Shown here one piece after another: positions 1-6,395 of a stretch of DNA of 9,834 nucleotides (position 1 is its first letter; each line of letters begins with the position of its first letter). Below the pieces are notes generated by a model. It searched no databases, was not told the origin of the DNA, and saw only the letters and a list, made by a program, of their open reading frames with translations. Position numbers and translations under genes: made by a program. Where the stretch lies: positions 1 through 9,834 of the forward strand of contig DYKH01000176.1 of assembly GCA_020722685.1 (NCBI GenBank). The letters run 5' to 3'. Origin of the DNA: Caldithrix sp. (GTDB lineage Bacteria > KSB1 > UBA2214 > DYKH01).

Positions 1-473
1 TGTGGAAATACATCAATCCCGTGGTGGAAAGCGGACCGCTAACCCAGGGTGATCCGATTCCTTCCGACCAGAAAGGGCAGGAGAACAACGTCTTTCGCTC
101 GCCGCGTTACGCGCCGGACTATCCGGGTTTGCTGGGAAGAGATTTGACACCGGGCGATCCCATTGAAAAATATTCCACAATGAATATGGTCAGTGATCAG
201 ATAGCAATAAGTAGTTATCAATTGGAGCAGAATTATCCCAATCCGTTCAATTCCAGCACTGTTATCAGTTTTCAGTTGCCGGTGCGCAGTCACGTGACGC
301 TGAAAGTGTTTGATGTGCTTGGGAGAGTAGTTGCAACGCTGGTGGATGGAGAATTAAACCCTGGCGAGCATTCGGTTGTCTTTGACGCAACTGGCTTGAC
401 CAGCGGAGTGTATTTTTATCAAATTAAATCAGGAATTTTTTCACAAATCAGAAAGGCGGCGTTAATGCGATGA
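1..473 (+). CDS. Arylsulfotransferase-like protein, C-terminal fragment with T9SS type A sorting domain
   Basis: Only the last ~157 codons are present. The frame is open from base 3 (WKYINPVV...), so the GTG at 21 is an internal valine codon and not a start. The stretch before the sorting module (WKYINPVV, GPLTQGDPIP, NNVFRSPRYAPDYPGL, DLTPGDPIE) resembles, from memory, the end of the arylsulfotransferase (ASST) beta-propellers found in FCB bacteria; these move sulfate groups between phenolic or related acceptors, or belong to relatives of unproven activity. The catalytic histidine region lies off the left edge and cannot be judged. Codons 222-470 encode the T9SS type A sorting domain (QNYPNPFNSS... 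SHVTLKVFDVLGR... SGVYFYQ... QIRKAALMR), which directs the Sec-exported protein through the outer membrane. The stop overlaps the next start by 4 nt (ATGA), so translation is probably coupled. The sorting domain is firm; the ASST assignment is moderate. Confidence 0.75.
   Translation, partial: WKYINPVVESGPLTQGDPIPSDQKGQENNVFRSPRYAPDYPGLLGRDLTPGDPIEKYSTMNMVSDQIAISSYQLEQNYPNPFNSSTVISFQLPVRSHVTLKVFDVLGRVVATLVDGELNPGEHSVVFDATGLTSGVYFYQIKSGIFSQIRKAALMR
222..470 (+). repeat. T9SS type A sorting-domain module, copy 1
   Basis: First of six copies of the C-terminal sorting module in this window. It carries QNYPNPFN, HVTLKVFDVLGR and YFYQ. It shares the 20 bases at 261-280 with copy 5 (7364-7383) and the 17-base run CACGTGACGCTGAAAGT (291-307) with copies 3, 5 and 6. 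Confidence 0.9.
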
Positions 474-2563
474 ATCGACTCAGAGCTTTCTTCCCGGTGT
501 TGATTTCTGTGGTGATCATGCCTTTTCACATTGTGCTAGCGCAGCTTGACTCCAGTGACGTGACACCAAAACATGGCAGAGCCACGAACGCTCCCCCCGG
601 CGCGGTGAGCGGGCCCTGGTACGAGCGCCTGGTGCTGGCGACTTCTCCGGCGGGATTGAATTGGACACACACTTTCAATATCATTTCCGACCAGGCTGCC
701 GTGCCGGATATGATTGTTGACCCCCAGGGCCGGACACGAATTTACTACGTAGATTGGGGCAATGGCAATATTCTGGTGTGCGCCATTAATACGCACGACT
801 CCACCTGGATTTATCGGCGCGTGAAAATTGCCGGCTTGCCAGCTTCGAAACCAGATCCGGTGGATCCCGACGTCGTGCTTTTGCCGGATGGACGCTATCG
901 CCTCTATTTCACCCGCAGTGAAAGCGGACAGTCGCATGCAACCTATTCTGCCATCTCGAGCGATGGCATCAACTTCACCTTCGAACCCGGGGTACGTTTT
1001 GCGGTCTCTGGCAAAAATGTGCTCGATCCCTCAACAATTCGAGTCGGTGATTCAACGCACTATTTCGCCGGCGGGCTGTTTGGAAATTACCACGCGGTAT
1101 CTGCTGACGGCCTTACCTTCATTCGCCGTCCGGACGTCATCGTTGCCGGGCGCGACATTAAATTTTCCAACGGGATTTTCGTGCCTGGCGGCTATCGCTT
1201 CTATGGCTTCGATAATCGACCGCCCAAAAACATTCTCTCCATGTTTTCCACCGATGGCTATCAATGGGCGCTGGAGCCGGGCATTCGCCTCAGCGTTGAT
1301 CCAACCTCAGGAATCGAATCTGAATACGCCATCGACGCTGCGGTGGCCCAACTTCCAGATAGTTCTTATCTGATGGTTTTCGTTACTTTGATTCCGGAAG
1401 CAACAACCGGCGCTGTTGACTGGAAGCCCTTTTTCACTTTGGCACCGGAAGAAGGCATTTCATTTTCATTGGATACCACGGCGGTCATTCCAAACGCCAG
1501 CGTGCCAGGGCCCAATATCGCCAATGATGGTCGTGTTATTCTGGGCTATGCGGGCGGGCCGGGCGGTCGCGGCCAGGCGGTGACTTCCGACAACGGCAGA
1601 AGCTTTACTCGCCTCACGGGCTACACCCCAGCCATGGCCGGCGATGGCGCTTTTGTTTATTTGCCCGATGGCCGCACGCGCTTCATCACCGAAGAGCCAT
1701 TGCTCACCTCGACACCGCAACGACACAAGAGTCGATTGGTAAGCTGGATTTCTCATGATGGCATCAACTGGAGTCGCGAGCCAGGGGTGCGTTACCAGCC
1801 GGGCGCCGAAGATGATTCCATTGCCAGTGTCCCGGCCGCTTTGCAGGTTGTGGATTCGGTGTGGCGAATTTATTACGTCGGGGATTGGTATCGCAGCAAC
1901 GGCACGCGCACGGCGATTTCCACGGACTGGGGCTGGACCTGGCGCGCCGAATCAGCAAGAAATATTTTGCGCGATCACGATGTCGATCCGCATCCGGTTT
2001 ATCTCAGCGATGGCCGGATTCGCATTTATCATCGCCACATGCGGGCGCCGGGCGGCATTGCTTTCACGGAAGGCGACGGCCTGGTGTTCGATACCACGAG
2101 AACGCAGTTGCTGCTTCCCGACGGCGTGGGTTTTCCCGGCTTGCTGCTCGATCCGGCGGTGGTCAAGTTTCCTAATGGCGACGTTGCCTGTTATATCGGT
2201 GCAATGCCATTTTTTGGACAGCGGGGTGCGCCAAAGATCATTGCAGCCGGGGCGCCGAAGTGGATCGACATCGAGTCAAGAGATGGAGCGGTTTTCCCAG
2301 ACCGCATTCAGCTCTATCAAAATTATCCCAACCCTTTTAATCCGGCAACTACGATTCGATTCTCTTTATCCCACCGCGAGTTGGTAACGTTGAAAATCTT
2401 CAACATGCTCGGACAAACAGTGAGAGTTCTGGTGAACGGGGAGATAAATGCTGGCGAGCACCAAGTAGTATTTGATACCACCGATCTGCCAAGCGGCATT
2501 TATTTTTATCAACTTAAAAGCGAGTTATTTTCGCAAATACGAAAAGCGGTATTGCTGCCATGA
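470..2563 (+). CDS. Secreted sialidase/GH43-like beta-propeller protein with T9SS sorting domain
   Basis: This 697-residue protein begins with a signal peptide (residues 1-24, hydrophobic core FFPVLISVVIMPF, cleavage at VLA|Q). Residues ~50-600 hold repeated propeller-blade strands. One motif is (L)PDGRxRxYxx, seen near 84-93, 139-148, 399-406 and 513-521. The other is an Asp-box-like S-x-DGxxWxxEPGxR, clearest at 163-177, 260-274 and 428-442, with weaker forms at 211-224 and 484-494. This pattern fits the sialidase / five-bladed GH43-GH32-like propellers that bind or hydrolyse glycans. I cannot confirm an active site: a sialidase Arg triad or GH43 Asp/Glu set is not obvious, so it may be a non-catalytic recognition propeller. 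Residues 614-697 are the T9SS sorting domain. The start overlaps the upstream stop by 4 nt and its own stop overlaps the next start by 4 nt. The gene looks GC-richer than genes 3 and 4. Confidence 0.85.
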   Translation: MNRLRAFFPVLISVVIMPFHIVLAQLDSSDVTPKHGRATNAPPGAVSGPWYERLVLATSPAGLNWTHTFNIISDQAAVPDMIVDPQGRTRIYYVDWGNGNILVCAINTHDSTWIYRRVKIAGLPASKPDPVDPDVVLLPDGRYRLYFTRSESGQSHATYSAISSDGINFTFEPGVRFAVSGKNVLDPSTIRVGDSTHYFAGGLFGNYHAVSADGLTFIRRPDVIVAGRDIKFSNGIFVPGGYRFYGFDNRPPKNILSMFSTDGYQWALEPGIRLSVDPTSGIESEYAIDAAVAQLPDSSYLMVFVTLIPEATTGAVDWKPFFTLAPEEGISFSLDTTAVIPNASVPGPNIANDGRVILGYAGGPGGRGQAVTSDNGRSFTRLTGYTPAMAGDGAFVYLPDGRTRFITEEPLLTSTPQRHKSRLVSWISHDGINWSREPGVRYQPGAEDDSIASVPAALQVVDSVWRIYYVGDWYRSNGTRTAISTDWGWTWRAESARNILRDHDVDPHPVYLSDGRIRIYHRHMRAPGGIAFTEGDGLVFDTTRTQLLLPDGVGFPGLLLDPAVVKFPNGDVACYIGAMPFFGQRGAPKIIAAGAPKWIDIESRDGAVFPDRIQLYQNYPNPFNPATTIRFSLSHRELVTLKIFNMLGQTVRVLVNGEINAGEHQVVFDTTDLPSGIYFYQLKSELFSQIRKAVLLP
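2309..2560 (+). repeat. T9SS type A sorting-domain module, copy 2
   Basis: Encodes QLYQNYPNPFNPATTIRFSL ... LKIFNMLGQ ... GIYFYQLKS ... QIRKAVLLP. It is the most divergent copy at nucleotide level: where the others read CACGTGACGCTGAAAGT it has GAGTTGGTAACGTTGAAAAT. Confidence 0.9.
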
Positions 2564-2724
2564 AAATAATGATTATACTTTTTTCAGTAAGCTTGATTTT
2601 TGGTCCGCTCGAATTCTGCCGGGCCTAAGAAGAAAGATCTCAATCTTTTGCTATAATCGGCAGTACTCATTTTCCTGAATCCTTTACCATAAACTCCCAT
2701 CATGAAATAGGAGGGTTTCATTTT
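2560..2724 (+). pseudogene. Detached signal-peptide start of the downstream glycosidase, cut off by in-frame TAA
   Basis: An ATG at 2560 overlaps the upstream stop as ATGA, the same arrangement as at 470 and 9522. It opens a 22-codon reading frame that is a complete signal peptide: Met-Lys start, core IMIILFSVSLIF, end FCRA. TAA follows at 2626-2628. The same frame then runs without another stop for 32 codons (EERSQSFAIIGS...) into the ATG at 2725 of the glycosidase. The other visible signal peptides in this window are followed by glutamine, so TAA most simply replaces CAA by one C-to-T change at 2626; restored, the protein would be 632 residues. What is seen: frame, overlap, signal peptide and stop. 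What is inferred: that the two parts were one gene. A base error in the assembly would look the same. Confidence 0.8.
2709..2714 (+). promoter_or_regulatory. Shine-Dalgarno sequence before the ATG at 2725
   Basis: AGGAGG lies 10 nt upstream of ATG 2725. It is as good a match as any in the window and could drive initiation inside the broken gene, giving a product without signal peptide. In the restored frame the same bases would encode Ile-Gly-Gly, so the match may also be chance. Confidence 0.5.
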
Positions 2725-4458
2725 ATGAATGGGCTATGCCAAACCGAGGGCAGAGAAAGTTCCTATCAGGGAAAAATGAAAGATGTAGGCTTCGGAGTGA
2801 ACCATTTGGTTGAAGGATTCTTTGCCGATATTGTCACTTCCGGCGCTGGCTGGATTTCCATGTCACCCGTAGTAATATGGGATGCTATCGAACCGCAACC
2901 AGGGGTTTACCTTTGGAAAAATCTGGATAAAAACATCAAAGAAATTCAGCAACTGGGATTGGAGCCGACGATTACTTTTATGCCCGTCAGTCGCTGGGCT
3001 ACGCCACACACCTATCAGGACTATCTCAACGGAGCGCTAAAAGTTTGTGATTTTCCACCTCGTGCCGATGTGCGACAGGCTTTGTTAAATCTGTTTGCGG
3101 CAATGGCAGAGCGTTATGATAAAGATGGCGTAAGGGATGCTGATAGTATGCTGGCTCCGGTCAAAAACTGGCACCTTTTGGAAGAGTGGCCTACCTTCTG
3201 GTACGAAGATACTTTAGCGACACCAATGAATCCGATAAACGCTCAACGCTATGTTGAATTTTTGCAAGTTGCCTCGCAGGCAATAAAAAAGGAAATTCCC
3301 GATGCCCAAATAATCGTTACTGGTTTTGCTACCGATGCACTGAGAGCGATTGCTTTTGTCGATAGCTTTATTCAGGATTCTTTAGCTGGCGCATTCAATA
3401 GCCGAATTTATTCACGTGAGCAATTAAGAATGTCACCGCAATTTCGACAGTTGGCAGCCGATGTTAACTATATTCTGGATATGGGGCGCGCCTTTTTCGA
3501 TGTGTGTGATATTCATTGTCAAGATGCCAAATTGATTTATACGGAAGGGAAAATCAACTGGCTTAAGGATAAAATGAATAAGCTTGGCTATTCAAAACCA
3601 ATTTGGGCAATCGAAGCTGGTGGTCCGTTCAAGCGACTGGCGGGCGATTCCACGTCGGTGCATGGAGATCCTATTTTTGGTGCCTTTACCCTGAAAGAAA
3701 ATGCCGAGTTTGTCCTCAAGATGCATGCCCTGGCTTATGCAATGGGTGTGGAGCGATTTCAATGGAGCTGGAAACCTTCTGACGATTCAATCTGGGATGG
3801 TCCTTTCCAGTTGATGGCGTTGCGAGACGTGCAAGGAAATCCCAAGCCCGCTTACTACACTTATTTGATTATGCAAGATTTTATGAATAATTTTACCAGC
3901 ATTGAAAAGCTCGCTGTTGATGATGAGATAAGTTTATTCAAAATTTCGTGCGAGCAAAAATTCAGTTACCTGGCGTGGGCAAAAGTAGAAAAAGCAATGA
4001 CTGTTGATTTATCGGCAATTTTTGGCTCTGTCGATGTTCGCCTGACCCACATTGTCACGGAAACCGATGCCAATTTTCTGCCGATTGTCAAGGCTGATGA
4101 ATTCACAATCTCGACTCAGATAATGTTATCGGAAACGCCGGTGTTCATTCAAATAGGCAGCACGTCAGTTTCATCCCAGCGAGCTTCAATCCCAATGGTG
4201 ATCGAATTAGGACAGAATTATCCCAATCCCTTCAATCAATCAACGACCATTCACTTCTTGCTGCCAAAGGCCGAGCACGTGACGCTGAAAGTCTTTGACG
4301 TGCTTGGTAGAGAAGTGGTAACGCTAGTGGAGGGCGACCTTGAAGCAGGAACACATTCCGTGACGTTCAATGCGAGCCAATTGCCGAGCGGGGTTTTCTT
4401 CTATCAGCTCACAGCTGGGCAATTGAGGCAAACTCGAAAAGCAATAATGCTCGAGTAA
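2725..4458 (+). CDS. Clan GH-A-like (TIM-barrel) glycoside hydrolase with T9SS sorting domain; lacks a signal peptide from this start
   Basis: The intact frame gives 577 residues. Residues ~20-390 look like a (beta/alpha)8 glycosidase. VIWDAIEPQPGVYLW (50-64) is the typical early motif of GH39/GH42/GH5-like enzymes. NWHLLEEW (148-155) sits where the acid/base Glu at the end of strand 4 is expected (E154 candidate, although the usual preceding Asn is Glu here). KPIWAIEAGG (291-300) supplies a candidate nucleophile, E297. FQWSWK (345-350) resembles the strand-8 Trp region. Residues ~400-478 form a small beta domain, common after such barrels. Residues 494-577 are the T9SS sorting domain. A T9SS cargo needs Sec export first, yet this start has no signal peptide; the missing one lies in frame at 2560-2625, behind a TAA. 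The exact family and substrate are not recognised. Base composition is visibly more AT-rich than gene 2. Confidence 0.8.
   Translation: MNGLCQTEGRESSYQGKMKDVGFGVNHLVEGFFADIVTSGAGWISMSPVVIWDAIEPQPGVYLWKNLDKNIKEIQQLGLEPTITFMPVSRWATPHTYQDYLNGALKVCDFPPRADVRQALLNLFAAMAERYDKDGVRDADSMLAPVKNWHLLEEWPTFWYEDTLATPMNPINAQRYVEFLQVASQAIKKEIPDAQIIVTGFATDALRAIAFVDSFIQDSLAGAFNSRIYSREQLRMSPQFRQLAADVNYILDMGRAFFDVCDIHCQDAKLIYTEGKINWLKDKMNKLGYSKPIWAIEAGGPFKRLAGDSTSVHGDPIFGAFTLKENAEFVLKMHALAYAMGVERFQWSWKPSDDSIWDGPFQLMALRDVQGNPKPAYYTYLIMQDFMNNFTSIEKLAVDDEISLFKISCEQKFSYLAWAKVEKAMTVDLSAIFGSVDVRLTHIVTETDANFLPIVKADEFTISTQIMLSETPVFIQIGSTSVSSQRASIPMVIELGQNYPNPFNQSTTIHFLLPKAEHVTLKVFDVLGREVVTLVEGDLEAGTHSVTFNASQLPSGVFFYQLTAGQLRQTRKAIMLE
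4204..4455 (+). repeat. T9SS type A sorting-domain module, copy 3
   Basis: Encodes ELGQNYPNPFNQSTTIHFLL ... HVTLKVFDVLGREVVTLVEG ... SGVFFYQL ... QTRKAIMLE. It holds the shared 17-base run at 4276-4292 and, after it, AGAGAAGTGG and AACGCTAGTGGA also found in copy 6. Confidence 0.9.
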
Positions 4459-4476
4459 ACATTATAACATTAAAAT

Positions 4477-4482
4477 AAGGAG
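4477..4482 (+). promoter_or_regulatory. Shine-Dalgarno sequence for the beta-helix gene
   Basis: AAGGAG is followed by 6 nt and then ATG 4489. It rules out the in-frame TTG at 4483, which abuts it, as the start. Confidence 0.8.
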
Positions 4483-4488
4483 TTGAAA

Positions 4489-6378
4489 ATGTTGAGAAAA
4501 AAGTTGTCTTTTTACATGGGCAGCCTTTTTGTGATAACGACGTTTGTATCCCAAGCAATGGCTGCACAATTCAATGTAACTACAGCAACCGAATTCCAGA
4601 ATGCCCTTAATACAGCATCGTCGAACGGTGAAAATGATACCATCTATGTTGCAGCAGGGACTTACAATCTTTCCGCTACTTTAATCTTTTCATCCACGGA
4701 AAATTACCCTCTTACGATTATGGGTGCGGGTATCGGTTTGACTATCCTTGACGGTGGCGAGAGGACTCAGATTCTCAATCTTTTTACTAGTGAGTCCTCA
4801 GCCCATCTCACTGTTCAGAATATCACCTTTAGGAAGGGAAAAAGTAGTGACAATAGCGGTGGGCTTCATATCCAGACCACTGCTGCCTCTATTACCATTG
4901 AGAACTCCGAATTCAATGATAACTCAGCAAGCATCTTAGGAGGTGGGGCTAATGTGGTCACGGAGACCGGAGCCGTTTTCATTTCCAACTGCACGTTTAG
5001 ACGTAATTCCGCAATCGATGATGCCGGTGGGTTAAATGTCGGTACGACTGATGGGACTATAATGCTTTCCAACAGCATCTTTGAAGAGAACACGGTTCCA
5101 GGTGTCTATCCTGGGGTGCCAGCAAAAGACGGAGGGGGTGCTATCCTATACGTCGATGGAAGCGGTCATATTAACATGACCAATAACACTTTCAATGGGA
5201 ATAGGGCTGCTGATGGGGCAGGAGGATGCATGCTCTACCTTTTAGGTTCAGGTGTATCAGTTACCTGCAATAACAATTACTTCTCCCACAATATTGCCCA
5301 ATTAGATGGTGGAGGGTGTTTTATGCGCGTCAATGATAGTGGAACAATCATTTGTCAAGAAAACCAATTTTTCAAAAATTCAACTGTCTCCTATGTTGGT
5401 GGCGGATCAATGATTCATCTTAACGATGGAACTTTAGATTTTTCTGGTAATACCTTTATCGATAATACCGCAGGTGGTGAAGATGGCGGTGGCGCCTGGA
5501 TCTGGAATGGCACCGGCACGCTGGATATAACCCACAATACCTTCACTGGCAATGATGCACCTCGTAATGGAGGAGGATCGGCTGTTTCAACCGATCAGGG
5601 TACAGTCAATTGCAACAGGAATATCTTTTACAATAACACGGCCATCAATGTCGGCGGTGGTTTATCCTATGCAACTGGAAACGGCGCATTAAACCTCGTC
5701 CATAATACTTTCTACGGAGATTCTGCACAGGAAGGTGGCGGTATATACCTGTACTTTGATCAGAGTGGTGCCCAAACCGCAATAATAAATAATATCTTCT
5801 GGCATAATAGTCCTCAGGCAATCTCGATGTCAGGTGCGGCTACCGCTACTGCAACCTATTCTGATATCCAGGGCGGTACAGGTGAACCGTGGTTCGGCAT
5901 CGGCTGTATTGATACCGACCCTCTCTTTGCCAATCCCATGAGCGGTGATTTCCATCTCACCTGGGCTAATTTCCCAACACTGGATGCCACCCGATCACCC
6001 TGTATTGATGCCGGTGATCCGGCTTCACCCAAAGACCCGGACAATACGAGGGCCGATATGGGCGCCTTGTCCTTCAGCCAATGGAGTGGAATCGATGATC
6101 ATATTGATATTAAAAATTCGGAGCGACTGTATCAAAATTATCCCAATCCGTTTAATTCCAGTGCAGTCATTTCCTTTCGAATGCCCCTCAGGGGACATGT
6201 GACGCTGACAGTGTTTGATCTCTTTGGTCGAGAGGTAAAAAGGCTTGTGGATGGTGTGATGGAAGCCGGAGACCATCCGGTTCTTTTTGACGCTCGTGGT
6301 TTAGCCAGTGGGCTTTATGTTTATCATATAGAGGCCGATTTTTTTAGAAAGAATCTAAAAGCATTGCTAATAAAATAA
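4489..6378 (+). CDS. Secreted right-handed beta-helix protein with FxxN/GGG repeats, choice-of-anchor-Q-like region and T9SS sorting domain
   Basis: A 629-residue protein starting at ATG 4489. The signal peptide is residues 1-25 or 1-26 (core FYMGSLFVITTFV, AMA|A or AMAA|Q). Residues ~27-90 (TTATEFQNALNTA, DTIYVAAGTYNL, LTIMGAG, TILDGG) are the usual N-terminal cap of Pmp/pectate-lyase-like parallel beta-helices. Residues ~105-445 hold about a dozen coils, each with N-x-x-FxxN followed by GG or GGG (FNDN, FRRN, FEEN, FNGN, FSHN, FFKN, FIDN, FTGN, FYNN, FWHN). Residues ~475-528 (DTDPLFANP, GDFHL, SPCIDAGDP, ADMGALSF) match the closing region called choice-of-anchor Q. Residues 546-629 are the T9SS sorting domain. 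Such helices act as polysaccharide lyases, adhesins or glycan binders; no catalytic Asp/Lys/Arg set can be identified by eye, so the role is open. The gap to the upstream stop is 30 nt, consistent with one operon. Confidence 0.88.
   Translation: MLRKKLSFYMGSLFVITTFVSQAMAAQFNVTTATEFQNALNTASSNGENDTIYVAAGTYNLSATLIFSSTENYPLTIMGAGIGLTILDGGERTQILNLFTSESSAHLTVQNITFRKGKSSDNSGGLHIQTTAASITIENSEFNDNSASILGGGANVVTETGAVFISNCTFRRNSAIDDAGGLNVGTTDGTIMLSNSIFEENTVPGVYPGVPAKDGGGAILYVDGSGHINMTNNTFNGNRAADGAGGCMLYLLGSGVSVTCNNNYFSHNIAQLDGGGCFMRVNDSGTIICQENQFFKNSTVSYVGGGSMIHLNDGTLDFSGNTFIDNTAGGEDGGGAWIWNGTGTLDITHNTFTGNDAPRNGGGSAVSTDQGTVNCNRNIFYNNTAINVGGGLSYATGNGALNLVHNTFYGDSAQEGGGIYLYFDQSGAQTAIINNIFWHNSPQAISMSGAATATATYSDIQGGTGEPWFGIGCIDTDPLFANPMSGDFHLTWANFPTLDATRSPCIDAGDPASPKDPDNTRADMGALSFSQWSGIDDHIDIKNSERLYQNYPNPFNSSAVISFRMPLRGHVTLTVFDLFGREVKRLVDGVMEAGDHPVLFDARGLASGLYVYHIEADFFRKNLKALLIK
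6124..6375 (+). repeat. T9SS type A sorting-domain module, copy 4
   Basis: Encodes RLYQNYPNPFNSSAVISF ... HVTLTVFDLFGREVKRLVDG ... SGLYVYHI ... RKNLKALLIK. It has CATGTGACGCTGACAGTGTTT, two changes from the run shared by copies 1, 3, 5 and 6. Confidence 0.9.
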
Positions 6379-6385
6379 TGAACCT

Positions 6386-6391
6386 AGGAGG
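6386..6391 (+). promoter_or_regulatory. Shine-Dalgarno sequence deciding the start at 6396
   Basis: AGGAGG lies 4 nt before ATG 6396. An earlier in-frame ATG at 6378 (a TAATG overlap with the previous stop) would place this site inside the gene, so 6396 is preferred. Confidence 0.75.
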
Positions 6392-6395
6392 AACC

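Noticed and set aside
21..26. GTG 21 as start of the first gene
   Set aside because: The frame is open to the left edge with family-like residues (WKYINP), so this is an internal valine.
1755..2387. 210-codon + strand frame inside the propeller gene
   Set aside because: Shadow frame: low-complexity Arg/Cys-rich translation, no ribosome binding site, and the overlapping frame has clear blade repeats.
2626..2628. Recoding of TAA as a sense codon
   Set aside because: Three complete genes in this window (ends 4458, 6378, 7577) use TAA as their normal stop, so genome-wide reassignment is unlikely.
2652..2657. TATAAT as a -10 promoter before the glycosidase
   Set aside because: No -35 element at the right distance, it lies in the open reading frame, and FCB promoters usually use a different consensus; tight junctions favour read-through from upstream.
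2472..2678. 68-codon + strand frame across the 2563 junction
   Set aside because: Off-frame reading of the sorting domain and the signal peptide region; no family features.
4483..4488. TTG start six bases upstream of the beta-helix gene
   Set aside because: It directly abuts the AAGGAG ribosome binding site; ATG 4489 has ideal spacing and opens a normal signal peptide.
6378..6395. ATG 6378 as start of the SGNH-like candidate gene
   Set aside because: It overlaps the upstream stop as TAATG, but the AGGAGG lies downstream of it and points to ATG 6396; the extra residues MNLGGT would weaken the signal peptide start.
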